Positions 8,707-18,801 are shown, numbered from the stretch's first letter. The stretch: DNA of 64,000 nt from Chloroflexota bacterium (GCA_016191435.1 JACPOQ010000046.1:124001-188000); one strand, 5' to 3'. The notes: generated by a model from the letters alone, not told the origin. A program made the numbers and translations.

Positions 8707-10608
8707 ATGTGTGGAATTGCTGGCATCCTCCGTGCCGGCGGCGAGCCAATCCCGCCCGGCCAGATCGAGGCGATGATCGCCACGCTGCGCCATCGCGGCC
8801 CCGATGGCGACGGCCGCTTTTTCGCGCCCGGGATTGCCTTCGGCCACACCCGCCTTGCCATCATCGACCTCTCTGCCGCGAGCGATCAGCCCATCATCGA
8901 TGACGTCGCGGGCCTCTCCCTCACCTTCAACGGCGAGATCTACAACTACGTCGAACTGCGTTCGGAGCTGCGCGCCCTCGGCCACCAGTTCCGCTCGCAG
9001 GGCGATGGCGAAGTCCTGCTGCGCGCTTACGAGCAGTGGGGCGTCGAAGCGCTGCCGCGGCTCAACGGCATGTTCGCGTTCGCGCTCTGGGATAGCCGCC
9101 GCCGCCAGCTCCTGCTCGCCCGCGACCGCTTCGGTGAGAAGCCCCTCTACCTCGCGCGCTCGCCCCGCGGCGTCGTCTTCGGCAGCGAAATGAAGGCGAT
9201 CCTCGCCGTGCGCCCTGAGTTGCGCGTGGCCAACCGCAAATCCGTCTTCCGTTACCTTTCGCGCGGCGACCTGGACCTGGACCAGGAAAGCTTCTTCGCA
9301 GGCATCGAGGCGCTGCCTGCCGCCCACTACCTGCTCCTTGATGCCGATGGCGCCGGCCGCGCGAAGCGCTACTGGCGCGCCACGTCCACGTCCGTCTCGC
9401 TCTCGCACCGCACCGCCGTTGAACGCTACCGTGAGCTGCTCTTCGATGCCGTGCGCATCCGCCTCCGCAGCGACGTGCCCGTCGGCAGCAGCCTCAGCGG
9501 CGGCCTCGATTCGTCCAGCATCGTCGCCACCATCAACGCCGAAAAAGGCAACCAGGAGATCCACCAGAGCACTTTCAGCGCGCGCTTCAAGTCGCGCGCG
9601 CACGATGAGGGCCACTTCATCGACCTCATGACCTACGAGGTCGACGCCGAGCCCCACGTCGTCTGGGTCGAACCCGACCGTTTCGCCACCGAATTCGAAC
9701 TCGTCCAGTGGCACCAGGAAGAGCCCATCGCCAGCGCCAGCCCCTACGCGCAATGGATGGTGATGCGGCTCGCGCAGGAGCGGGGAGTCACCGTCCTCCT
9801 CGATGGGCAGGGCGCCGATGAGTCCCTCGCCGGCTACGACCAGGCGCATGGCATGTTCTGGGCGCACTGGCTCCGGCGCGGACGCCTCGATAAGGTTGGC
9901 CGCGAAACGCTGGCCTTTGCCCGCCGCTACCACGGTGGCCTCGGCGACCCGGCGCTCTTCAGCGCCTACTACCTGCTTCCCGGCCGCCTCCGCGACGGCC
10001 TCGCCGAGCTCTACTACCGCTCCGCGCAGGTCGTTTCGCCGTCACTGCACAGCGAATTCTCGCCCGCCCACGTCGATACCTACGAGCCTTTTCCCGACCG
10101 CCTGCGCAACGAGCTCGTCCGCTGGCAGGCCACCACCCAGCTCCCCGAGTTCCTCCGCTACGCCGACCGCAACAGCATGGCCTTCAGCCGCGAAGTCCGC
10201 CTCCCGTTCCTCGATCACCGGCTCGTCGAATACTGCTTCGGCCTCCCGCCGGACCTCGTCCTCAGCCGCGCCGTCACGAAGGTGGTGCTCCGCGAAGCGA
10301 TGCGCGGCATCGTCCCCGACGAGATATTGGACCGCAAGGACAAGCTCGCCTACGCCCCGCCCCAGAAGCAGTGGATCCACGGCGCCCTCCGGCCATGGGT
10401 TGAAGCGCAGCTGGTCTCCGCCGAATCCCGCACCGACGTCTTCAACCCGCGCGCCGTGCTCAACCTTCGGGAGCGGCTCCGCACGGACGGCGGCGAGACG
10501 CTTGCCTGGCGCGTTGCGAGCACCGAGGCCTGGTACCGGACGCTCATCGACGAGTCCGGGCCCGGCACGTCCCGCGGCCGTGCGGAACTTAGCGCACTTA
10601 GCTGGTAA
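8707..10608 (+). CDS. asnB: Asparagine synthase (glutamine-hydrolyzing)
   Basis: MCGIAGILRAGG N-terminal Cys, RHRGPDGDG, SLSGGLDSSSIVA PP-loop. Confidence 0.95.
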   Translation: MCGIAGILRAGGEPIPPGQIEAMIATLRHRGPDGDGRFFAPGIAFGHTRLAIIDLSAASDQPIIDDVAGLSLTFNGEIYNYVELRSELRALGHQFRSQGDGEVLLRAYEQWGVEALPRLNGMFAFALWDSRRRQLLLARDRFGEKPLYLARSPRGVVFGSEMKAILAVRPELRVANRKSVFRYLSRGDLDLDQESFFAGIEALPAAHYLLLDADGAGRAKRYWRATSTSVSLSHRTAVERYRELLFDAVRIRLRSDVPVGSSLSGGLDSSSIVATINAEKGNQEIHQSTFSARFKSRAHDEGHFIDLMTYEVDAEPHVVWVEPDRFATEFELVQWHQEEPIASASPYAQWMVMRLAQERGVTVLLDGQGADESLAGYDQAHGMFWAHWLRRGRLDKVGRETLAFARRYHGGLGDPALFSAYYLLPGRLRDGLAELYYRSAQVVSPSLHSEFSPAHVDTYEPFPDRLRNELVRWQATTQLPEFLRYADRNSMAFSREVRLPFLDHRLVEYCFGLPPDLVLSRAVTKVVLREAMRGIVPDEILDRKDKLAYAPPQKQWIHGALRPWVEAQLVSAESRTDVFNPRAVLNLRERLRTDGGETLAWRVASTEAWYRTLIDESGPGTSRGRAELSALSW

Positions 10609-10703
10609 GCTTTCTCTTCGCATGACCCGGCCGGCGCGCGCGGTCCTCCGGGATCCGCCGCGCCACCGAGATAGCCAGTTTTACCGAGAGGATTGCCCAG
10701 CAC

Positions 10704-11606
10704 ATGCCCATTTCCTTTGAGGGCCAGGTCGCCCTGGTCACCGGCGCCGGCGCCGGCCTCGGCCGCGCCTACGCCATGGATCTCGCCCGTCGCGGCGCCA
10801 GGGTCGTCGTCAACGACCTCGGTGGCGACCCCCACGGCCTGGGCGAAAACCGTTCCGCCGCCCAGAAGGTGGTCGACGAGATCAAGGCCGCCGGCGGCGA
10901 CGCGACCCCGAACTACAACTCCGTCGCCGATTACGAGGGCGGGTTCAACATGGTCAAGACGGCCATCGACACCTACGGCCGCCTCGACGTCGTCATCTGC
11001 AACGCCGGCATCCTGCGCGATGTCGCCTTCCACAACATGAGCGAAGACGACTGGGACAAGGTCTTCGCCGTCCACATCAAGGGCTCGTTCACCGTGCTGC
11101 GCGCCGCCTGGCCCGTCTTCCGCCAGCAATCCTACGGCCGCGTCGTGCTCACGACCTCGTCCTCGGGCATCTACGGCCAGTTTGGCCAGGCCAACTACGG
11201 CGCCGCCAAGACCGCCATGCTCGGGCTCATGAACGTGCTCAAGCAGGAAGGCGCGAAATACAACGTGACGGTCAACACCATCGCCCCCGTGGCCGGCACC
11301 CGCCTCACCCAGACCGTCATGCCGCAGGAGATGGTGGACAAGCTGAAGCCGGAAATGGTCGCGCCCGCCGTTGTCTACCTGGTCTCGAAGGAATGCACCG
11401 ATAGCGGCCTCGTGATCGAAGCCGGCGCGGGCAACTTCAACCGCGCTGCCATCGTCAAGGGCCCGGGCATCCGCCCCGGCATGGACGACATCAAGGATGC
11501 CGAGTGGGTCCAGGCCAACTGGGCGGCGATCACCAGCCTCGAGGGCGCCGAGCCCCAGTGGCGCACCGGCCAGTCGCTGAAGGACTACCTCGCCAGCAAG
11601 GGCTAA
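10704..11606 (+). CDS. SDR family oxidoreductase (3-hydroxyacyl-CoA dehydrogenase, MFE-2 like)
   Basis: VTGAGAGLGRAYAMDLARRGARVVVNDLGGD, NAGILRD, YGAAKTAMLG. Confidence 0.92.
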   Translation: MPISFEGQVALVTGAGAGLGRAYAMDLARRGARVVVNDLGGDPHGLGENRSAAQKVVDEIKAAGGDATPNYNSVADYEGGFNMVKTAIDTYGRLDVVICNAGILRDVAFHNMSEDDWDKVFAVHIKGSFTVLRAAWPVFRQQSYGRVVLTTSSSGIYGQFGQANYGAAKTAMLGLMNVLKQEGAKYNVTVNTIAPVAGTRLTQTVMPQEMVDKLKPEMVAPAVVYLVSKECTDSGLVIEAGAGNFNRAAIVKGPGIRPGMDDIKDAEWVQANWAAITSLEGAEPQWRTGQSLKDYLASKG

Positions 11607-11770
11607 ACCGGTTCGCGAATCAGACCCGCGCCCGGTAAGGAGCGCCCGGCCGAACCCCTGGCCCTCAAAGCCTCGGGTTCGGCGCCGGCCGTGATCAGTT
11701 CGACCCAACGTTTGGCCGCTTGCTTACGCGCGCGGTTCCGTTTCACGCCGTCCGTGAATCGTGAATCGCT

Positions 11771-12688
11771 TCAGCCCGTCTTCCGGCCCTGCTCCCGTGC
11801 CGCCCGGTACGCGGTCGCGAAATCCGCCGCCTCGCCCGCGGGATAGTAGTCCCGCACCAGTTGGCGCCGCAGCGATTGGCTATCGGCGGCTGGCCGCCGT
11901 GCGTTCGGCGCCACGACACCGTCGGGCACCATGTCGCCACCCGCCGCGCTGAGGAAATCGAGCGGCCCGCGAAACCGGCTGCGTTCGAACTGCAACGCCG
12001 ACACCTGGATGCCGACGTAGAGCGGGAGGCGTGTGCCCTCGCGCGCCGGCAGCGGCCGGTTCCCGACGGCCAGCGTCGCGCGGTCCGCGAACAGCTTCGC
12101 CTGCTCCACGTCGCACTGCAGCAACACGACCGCGAAGCGGCCACGGTCGAGGCAGGCGAGGAAGTCCGAGGTGCGCGTGATCCGCTGCAGCGTTTCCGAG
12201 ACCTGAGCGATTGCTCGCGTCGTGGTCCCCCGTCCCCAGAGTGATTCCAGCTCCGAAAGCTGCGAGATTTCGATCACCGAAAGCGTCAAAGCGTGCTGGT
12301 AGCGCTCGGTGCGGGCGATATCGCGGACCAGCTGGTCGATGATCTGCTGGCGTCCAGGCAGGCCGCTCTCGCGGTCGTGCCCCGGCTCCTCCAGCGGATG
12401 ACGCGCCTCCGGGGCGTCATCCTGGCCGGCGAGCGCGAGCGCCACCCCCCAGCGTGCGAACAGCAGCAGCGCGCCCGTGGACACGAACAGCAGCGCCCCG
12501 AGCACCACCGAGTAGCGCAGCGCCACGGCCATTTCGCCCAGGCCGAGCACCACGAACACGCCCAGCGCCAATCGCTTGTTCAGACGCTCGCCTACCGCGC
12601 GCCGTGGCGCGCGCCCAGGCGCCGTGTCGCCGGACTGGTCGTTCGCACGCCCCGCGCGGCGCCTGGTGGAGGTGAGCAGCTTCTTCAT
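11771..12688 (-). CDS. GGDEF-like domain membrane protein with degenerate active-site motif
   Basis: Two N-terminal TM segments; RESGLPGRQQIIDQLVRDIARTERYQHALTLSVIEI; signature loop reads LDRGRFAVVL instead of GGDEF. Confidence 0.75.
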   Translation of the reverse strand: MKKLLTSTRRRAGRANDQSGDTAPGRAPRRAVGERLNKRLALGVFVVLGLGEMAVALRYSVVLGALLFVSTGALLLFARWGVALALAGQDDAPEARHPLEEPGHDRESGLPGRQQIIDQLVRDIARTERYQHALTLSVIEISQLSELESLWGRGTTTRAIAQVSETLQRITRTSDFLACLDRGRFAVVLLQCDVEQAKLFADRATLAVGNRPLPAREGTRLPLYVGIQVSALQFERSRFRGPLDFLSAAGGDMVPDGVVAPNARRPAADSQSLRRQLVRDYYPAGEAADFATAYRAAREQGRKTG

Positions 12689-12757
12689 TCGACCCGATTA
12701 TCGTCCCGCGACAGACTGTTGGCCGTTGCCATCGCGTGACAGCCGGGCGACACCTGG

Positions 12758-12852
12758 GGGCGTGTGGGCGTGTGGGCGTGTGGGCGTGTGGGCGTGTGGG
12801 CGTGTGGGCGTGTGGGCGTGTGGGCGTGTGGGCGTGTGGGCGTGTGGGCGTG
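12758..12852 (+). repeat. Perfect 8-bp minisatellite (GGGCGTGT)x~12
   Basis: GGG tracts at period 8 from 12766 to 12848, no mismatches. Confidence 0.97.
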
Positions 12853-13052
12853 CTCTCGCCGGCTTTCTTGTCAATCGCCAACGGCCAAAGGCCACGCCGC
12901 AACCCGTTTCGCCAGGTCCATTCCGAGCGCCGCTTCCTTGCCCCCCGCGATCCCATCTACGAGGCCGAAGTCCTCGGCGAGGCGATAATCGCTCACTGCC
13001 TCTGTTCTACGCCGCCCGCACCCCGGCTGATCACCTCGGATACAATCACCCG

Positions 13053-13997
13053 GTGCTCGTGCCCACAACCCTGCCTGCCGTCCAGTCCTTCGAGCCGTGG
13101 CTGCGCTCCCTGCCTGGCTTCGAATCCGCCCGCGTGCGCGCGATCGTGCCCGTCACCGGCGGCGCCTCGAACATCACCTGCCACGTGACGCTCGAAGGCG
13201 CGCCTGCGGCCGCCGTTGCGCTCCGCGTCCAGCGCGAGCGCGGCATTTTCGAACCGTACGACGTGCTCCGTGAAGGCCGCGTGCTCAGCGCTCTCGCCGG
13301 CTCGCCCATCCCGGTGCCGCGCTTGCTCGCCGCCGAGGCCGAGCCCGGCTTCCTCGGCGCGCCGTTCATTGTGCTCGAATGGGTGGATGCCCCACACATG
13401 GGCGAGGCCGGACCCGAGGCGAGCTTCCCGGCCTTCACCGCCGCCGTCGCGGCCATCCACGCGCTGGATTGGCGCGGCCTTGGCCTCGGTTTCCTCTCCC
13501 CGCCCGCCTCGCCCGCGCTGGCCCTCGCCGCCGAACTCGCCGCCGTTGCCGCCCGCCGCCGCGCCTTCGCCCCGCAATCGGCACTGCTCGCCCATGCCGA
13601 ATCCGCCCTCCGCGCCTCAATCCCCGGGGACGGCCGCCTCGCGCTCTGCCAGGGCGACATCAACGTCTTCAACTACCTCTTCCGCGGCGGCAACGTCGTC
13701 GCCGTCGTCGATTGGGAGCAGGCACGCATTAGCGACCCGCGCTCCGATGTCGGGCAGCTTGTCGCACTTTCGCACCTCAAGGGCGCGCCCTTCGGGCCCG
13801 CCGCCGAGATGCCTTTCGTGCGCATGTACGAAGCTTCGGCCGGCGTTTCGCTCGGCGCGATGGAGTTCTTCCGTGCCCGCTGGCTCTGGGAGCTCGGCGT
13901 CATCTACCACGGCTGGAAGGCGTTCAACGACTCCGAGCCCTGGTACGGCTTCGACGACCTCACCCGGCTGCTCGAGCTCGCGCTCACCGAACTCTGA
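13053..13997 (+). CDS. Phosphotransferase family protein (APH-like kinase)
   Basis: VTGGASNITCHVTL, LCQGDINVFNYLF, VVDWEQARISDPRSDVGQL; TACAAT 6 nt before the GTG supports the start. Confidence 0.87.
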   Translation: MLVPTTLPAVQSFEPWLRSLPGFESARVRAIVPVTGGASNITCHVTLEGAPAAAVALRVQRERGIFEPYDVLREGRVLSALAGSPIPVPRLLAAEAEPGFLGAPFIVLEWVDAPHMGEAGPEASFPAFTAAVAAIHALDWRGLGLGFLSPPASPALALAAELAAVAARRRAFAPQSALLAHAESALRASIPGDGRLALCQGDINVFNYLFRGGNVVAVVDWEQARISDPRSDVGQLVALSHLKGAPFGPAAEMPFVRMYEASAGVSLGAMEFFRARWLWELGVIYHGWKAFNDSEPWYGFDDLTRLLELALTEL

Positions 13998-14962
13998 TGG
14001 ACTGGCGCGAACGGCTCCTCGCCTACCTTCGCCGCCGGCTGCCCGCCGCCGATGACGTGACCATCGCCCGGCTTTCGGGCATGCCCGCCGGCGCGAGCAA
14101 CGAAACGGTCGGCGTGGACCTGCGCCTTTCCTGCGACGGCCACGAATTCGAGCTCCCGCTGGTCCTCCGCCCGCAGCGCCACCACGGCATCCTCGCGCCC
14201 TACGATATCGGCCGCCAGTTCGCGGTCATGCGCGCGCTCGCCGCCACGGATGTCCCCGTGCCGCCGGTGCTCTGGTACGAACGCGACCCGGCAGTCCTCG
14301 GCGTCCCCTTCTTCTTCATGGGTCGCGTCCACGGCGAAACGTTGCCGTTGTTCTGGTACGGCGGGTCCCACGCCCGCCTCGCCGCCGCCGCCGAGACGCT
14401 GGCCCGCATCCACGCCGTCGATTGGCGCGCCGCCGGGCTCGGCTTCCTCCTCCCGGACCCCGCCGTCTCCCCGTTGCCCTCGCCACTGCACACCGAGCTG
14501 GCCCAGTGGCGCGGCCGCGCCGAACACCTCCGCGTCGCGCACAGCCCCCTGCTCATCGCGCTCGGCAGCTACCTCGCTGCCAACGAGCCCGCCGACGCCC
14601 GCCACGCGCTCCTCCATGGCGACCCCAACCCCGGGAACTACCTCTTCCGCGGCGATTCCGTGGTGGCCGTCCTCGATTGGGAGCTCGCTGCCATCGGCGA
14701 CCCCCGCTCCGACCTGGGTTTCTATGCCGCGTTGCTGACCGTCTTCGGCGGCATGCCGGGCGACGGCGGGCGCTCTGTCCTCTCGGAGGCGTACGAAGGC
14801 ATGACGGGCACGCCCCAGCACAACCTCGCCTACTACGAGGCGCTCGGGCTCTACCGCATGGCGATTGTGATGAGCGGCTGGGGCGGCTTCGGCGGCTTCT
14901 ACGGCCAGGACGCTATCGCGCGGCGCCTTTCGGTGCTGGCCGGCCCGCGTTGGGCAGGGTGA
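13997..14962 (+). CDS. Phosphotransferase family protein (APH-like kinase), paralogue of the preceding gene
   Basis: MPAGASNETVGVDL, LLHGDPNPGNYLF, VLDWELAAIGDPRSDLGFY; TGATG overlap with upstream stop. Confidence 0.87.
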   Translation: MDWRERLLAYLRRRLPAADDVTIARLSGMPAGASNETVGVDLRLSCDGHEFELPLVLRPQRHHGILAPYDIGRQFAVMRALAATDVPVPPVLWYERDPAVLGVPFFFMGRVHGETLPLFWYGGSHARLAAAAETLARIHAVDWRAAGLGFLLPDPAVSPLPSPLHTELAQWRGRAEHLRVAHSPLLIALGSYLAANEPADARHALLHGDPNPGNYLFRGDSVVAVLDWELAAIGDPRSDLGFYAALLTVFGGMPGDGGRSVLSEAYEGMTGTPQHNLAYYEALGLYRMAIVMSGWGGFGGFYGQDAIARRLSVLAGPRWAG

Positions 14963-16442
14963 ACACGAACGTCGTGCCCCGCCCCGTCTCGCTCGTCGCC
15001 CAGATTTCGCCGCCGTGCGCCCGGACGATCTCGCGCGTGATCGCGAGCCCGAGGCCGTGGCCCTTGCGCGCACCCGTGCCGTTGCCGTTGACGGCGCCGT
15101 TCTCGCTGGCGTTCGCCTTCGCGCGGTAAAAGCGCTCGAACAGGTGCGGCACGTCGTCCGGAGGGATGCCCTGGCCAGTGTCGCTCACCGTCACCTGCAG
15201 CAGCCCCGGCTGCACGTTGCGCGATGCCAGCAGCACCGATCCCCCGGCCGGCGTGTGCCGGAAGGCGTTGTCGAGCAGGTTGTTCAGCACCTGCTCCAGC
15301 CGGTCGAAGTCGCCGCGAATGTGCGTCACCCCGCCGGCGTTCACCTCGAGCCGCACATGCGACTCTTCGCTCCGCAGCGCAAACACCTCGCCGACGTGCT
15401 CGAACAGCTCCACCAGGTCCACGTCCTCCTGCCGCATGGATACCTGCCCGCTTTCGATGCGCGAGAGGTCCAGCAGCTCCTCGACCAGGCGGAGCACGCG
15501 GTTCGATTCGTTCGAGATGATGCGCGCCGAGCGGTCGATCCCCGCCGTGTCGTCGATCGTGCCGTCGACCATCGCCTGGCTGAAGCCGCGGATGGAGGTT
15601 AGCGGCGTCTTCAGCTCGTGCGAAATGTTGGCGAGGAAGTCGCGGAGCGTCTGCTGGCTGCGCTGCACCTCCTCCGTCATGCGGTTGAAGTTGGCCGCCA
15701 GGTCGCGCACTTCGGCCGGGCCGGTCGCCGGGACGCGCTGGCGGTAGTTGCCGCGCGCCACGCTCCGGGCCGCCCGCGCGATGTTCCTTAGCGGCGCTGC
15801 CACGCTCTGCGACAACAGGAAGCCGAGCAGCAACGCCGCCGCCAGGCCGATGAGCCCCGAGAACGCCAGCCGCGGCATCAGGTCACCGAGCACCTCGCCC
15901 AGCTCCGCCGCCGGTTCCGCGACGATGATCGCCGAGGCTTCCGTGCCCGGGAACGAATCGAGCACGCTCTGGCTCAACGGCATGCTCACGCAGAGCAGCG
16001 GCGCCCCGCCCGGTGGGTCGATGCGGCAGCGTTGCGCCTGCGGCGAGGCCGAATTGTTGCCTTTCGCGGGCGCTGCTTCCTTTACCACCGCGCCCGTGAG
16101 CGGCGGCGCTGGGCCCGCCTCTGCGATCACCTTGCCGCTTTTGTCCACCACCGCCACGCGCGTCTGGCCGGCGATGCCGTTGTCCTGGCGCCCGTTGAAG
16201 AAGTTGGCGAGCAGCAGCAGAAGGTAGTCCCCGGGCGGGGGCGATTCGCCGCTCGCCCTGGCAATCTGCAGCTCCGCGTGCGCCTGCTGGTTGATCAGCC
16301 CGCCGATGTCCTCCAGGTTGCCATACGAAATCTCGTCCCGGTAGCCGCCGAGCAGCAGGAACAGGCTCAGGGCCGCGAACCCGAGCGTTACCCCAATGAT
16401 GATGAGGTACGTGACAAACAGACGTACCTGGAGGCTTCCCAT
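14913..16442 (-). CDS. HAMP-domain sensor histidine kinase (PhoR-like by context)
   Basis: LRDFLANISHELKTPLTSIRGFSQAM H-box, VLNNLLDNAFRHTPAGG N-box, VSDTGQGIP, GHGLGLAI. Confidence 0.92.
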   Translation of the reverse strand: MGSLQVRLFVTYLIIIGVTLGFAALSLFLLLGGYRDEISYGNLEDIGGLINQQAHAELQIARASGESPPPGDYLLLLLANFFNGRQDNGIAGQTRVAVVDKSGKVIAEAGPAPPLTGAVVKEAAPAKGNNSASPQAQRCRIDPPGGAPLLCVSMPLSQSVLDSFPGTEASAIIVAEPAAELGEVLGDLMPRLAFSGLIGLAAALLLGFLLSQSVAAPLRNIARAARSVARGNYRQRVPATGPAEVRDLAANFNRMTEEVQRSQQTLRDFLANISHELKTPLTSIRGFSQAMVDGTIDDTAGIDRSARIISNESNRVLRLVEELLDLSRIESGQVSMRQEDVDLVELFEHVGEVFALRSEESHVRLEVNAGGVTHIRGDFDRLEQVLNNLLDNAFRHTPAGGSVLLASRNVQPGLLQVTVSDTGQGIPPDDVPHLFERFYRAKANASENGAVNGNGTGARKGHGLGLAITREIVRAHGGEIWATSETGRGTTFVFTLPNAGRPAPKGAAR

Positions 16443-16466
16443 GCTGTCCCGCCCTCCCCAACGACC

Positions 16467-17144
16467 TCAGGAGGCTTCGATGAGCTTGTAACCCACCCCG
16501 CGCAACGTCTCAATGGAGACGTGTGCGCCGGCGAGCTTCGACCGCAGGTGTTGCACGTGGACATCGACGGTGCGCGTTTCGCCCGCGAACTCGTATCCCC
16601 ACACGGTTTCCAGCAACTGTTCGCGCGTCAGCGCGATCCCCGGGTTCTCCACGAACGCGATCAGCAGGTCGAACTCTTTCGTGCGAAGTGTCAGCATCTC
16701 CTCATCGATGCGCGCTTCGCGGCGAGCTTTGTCCACCGAAAGGTTCGCGACCGTGATCGCGTTTTGCGGCTTCCGGCCGCCTTCGAACCGCCGCAGGATC
16801 GCCTTTACGCGCGCCACGAGCTCGCGCGGGTTGAACGGCTTGGTCATGTAGTCGTCGGCGCCCAGCTCCAACCCGACGATCTTGTCTACATCGTCGCTGC
16901 GGGCGGTGAGCATCAGGATGGGGACATCGTGCTGGCGGCGCAGTTCGCGGCACACCTGGAAGCCGTCCATCCCGGGCATCATCACATCGAGGATCACCAT
17001 CGCCGGCTCTGTCATGCCGAAATAGGCGATCGCTTCGTTCCCGTTCGCGGCGCACTCGACGCTGAAGCCCTCTTTTTCGAGGTAAAGCGCGGCGAGGTCA
17101 CGGATATTCTGTTCGTCGTCCACGACGAGGATCTTCTGGGCCAT
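16467..17144 (-). CDS. OmpR/PhoB-family response regulator
   Basis: KILVVDDEQNIRDLAALYLEKEGF; VILDVMMPGMDGF; winged-helix C-terminus TRTVDVHVQHLRSKL. Confidence 0.93.
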   Translation of the reverse strand: MAQKILVVDDEQNIRDLAALYLEKEGFSVECAANGNEAIAYFGMTEPAMVILDVMMPGMDGFQVCRELRRQHDVPILMLTARSDDVDKIVGLELGADDYMTKPFNPRELVARVKAILRRFEGGRKPQNAITVANLSVDKARREARIDEEMLTLRTKEFDLLIAFVENPGIALTREQLLETVWGYEFAGETRTVDVHVQHLRSKLAGAHVSIETLRGVGYKLIEAS

Positions 17145-17478
17145 GGAGCGGGGCGCCTTGTCTCTGCGGCCGGCAGGATTCGAAATCAGTATGCGCCGAG
17201 GGCTCCCGGCACGCCACCCGGGTGGCCCGGGTCGGGGTTGGCGCGCCTGGAGCCCTCGACACCCCGAAGGGTGAACCGGGCGAAGCGGGCCGTAATCGCT
17301 CCGCCGTCCCATTTAGCATGGCCCATCGTCGTAAGCCCCCCGTGTGCGCCAGGCAATTCGTTTGTAAAAAATACCCATTTGGGAGGGAAAGTTCCGCAGC
17401 CGGGGACCGGGGGCTCCGGTCCCGCCCCTCTCCAATCTCCTCGGCCCCCTCGGATCTCCAGGCCCCACCACTCGGCCC

Positions 17479-17496
17479 CTTAATCCTTCGTTAAAC
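17479..17496 (+). promoter_or_regulatory. Candidate Pho box: CTTAATC-N4-GTTAAAC direct repeat, 11-bp period, upstream of pstS
   Basis: Two 7-mers with PhoB-type 11-bp spacing ~70 bp upstream of pstS ATG. Confidence 0.35.
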
Positions 17497-17565
17497 CAGC
17501 TTTCCTAACCTCGGCCACGACGGCGGGATGCCCGCGCGATGAAATAGGGAGAGGTACCAATACAC

Positions 17566-18744
17566 ATGACGACGCTTTTCAGGGGGCGCAAAGGCCCGCT
17601 GCTCTGGTTACTGGCAGCCGCGGCGCTCGTGGCGCTCCTCGCCGCAGCGTGCGGCGGAGACGACGACAGCAACACCCCAACCGCGGCTGCGACCACCGCC
17701 ACCGGCGGCTCCCCCGCCGCCTCGTCCACGGCCGGCACTATCGCCGCCGACGTCGGCAAGAACGACAAGGCCGATATCACAGGCGCCGGCTCCACCTTCG
17801 CCGCTCCCATCCTCCAGGCCTGGTTCGATGACTACAACAAGCTCGTCGCCAAGGGCGTCAAGGTCAATTACCAGAGCATTGGGTCCGGCGGCGGCGTCCA
17901 GCAGTACACAGAGAAGACGGTGGACTTCGGCGCATCGGATGCGCCCCTGAGCGATGCCGAGCTTGCGAAAGCCCCGGATACACTCAACCTTCCGTTCGTG
18001 CTCGGCAGCGTCGTCGTGACCTATAACCTCGATGGTGTCACCAAGCCCCTCAAGTTCGATGGCGCCACGGTGGCGAAGATTTACCTTGGCGACATCAAGA
18101 AGTGGAACGACCCCGCCCTCACCGCGCTGAACCCCGGGGTCCGCCTCCCGGACAAGGAAATCGTCCCGGCCTACCGCTCCGATGGCTCCGGGACGAGCTT
18201 CGTTTTCACGGACTGGCTCTCCAAGGTCAGCCCCGATTGGAAGTCGAAAGTTGGCACGTCGAAAAACCCGAGCTGGCCCGCCGGCCAGGGTGGAAAGGGC
18301 AACGAAGGCGTCACGACCATCGTCAAGCAGACCCCTAACTCGATCGGCTACGTCGAACTCACGTACGCGCTGATCAACAAGCTGCCCTTCGCCGACGTGA
18401 AGAACAAGAGCGGCGCATTCGTCACCCCGTCCATCGAAACCACAGCCGCCGCGGCTGCCGGTGTGCAGCTCCCGGCCGACTTCCGTGTCTCGATCACCGA
18501 TGCCGAAGGCGCCAAGGCATATCCGATCGCGTCCTACGTATATGCCCTTATCCGCACGTCATCCGACGGCTGCAGCAAGTACAGGCCGGTGGTCAACGCT
18601 TTCTGGTGGATCCTCCATTCAAAGGATGCGTCGGCGACGGCATCTGGCCTGAACTACGTGCCGCTGCCTCCCGAGACAGTCGCGAAGCTAGACCCCGCGC
18701 TCAAAGCGCTGAAATGTGAGGGACAGTCGGCCCTTCCACAATAG
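17566..18744 (+). CDS. pstS: Phosphate ABC transporter substrate-binding lipoprotein
   Basis: ITGAGSTFAAPILQAWFDDY, YQSIGSGGGVQQ, DFGASDAPL, SDGSGTSFVFTDWL. Confidence 0.95.
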   Translation: MTTLFRGRKGPLLWLLAAAALVALLAAACGGDDDSNTPTAAATTATGGSPAASSTAGTIAADVGKNDKADITGAGSTFAAPILQAWFDDYNKLVAKGVKVNYQSIGSGGGVQQYTEKTVDFGASDAPLSDAELAKAPDTLNLPFVLGSVVVTYNLDGVTKPLKFDGATVAKIYLGDIKKWNDPALTALNPGVRLPDKEIVPAYRSDGSGTSFVFTDWLSKVSPDWKSKVGTSKNPSWPAGQGGKGNEGVTTIVKQTPNSIGYVELTYALINKLPFADVKNKSGAFVTPSIETTAAAAAGVQLPADFRVSITDAEGAKAYPIASYVYALIRTSSDGCSKYRPVVNAFWWILHSKDASATASGLNYVPLPPETVAKLDPALKALKCEGQSALPQ

Positions 18745-18761
18745 GACCCGGGCGAACACGA

Positions 18762-18801
18762 TAGCCGCCGGCCGATGGGGACAACCACCGCCCGGCGGCT
18801 A
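18762..18801 (+). other. Inverted repeat TAGCCGCCGG...CCGGCGGCTA between pstS and pstC
   Basis: 10-bp perfect stem arms (18762-18771 / 18792-18801). Confidence 0.6.

Noticed and set aside
12417-12956. ORFs encoding HTPTRPHAHTPTRPHA or VGVWACGRVGVWACGR repeats
   Set aside because: Translations of the 8-bp minisatellite; no independent coding evidence
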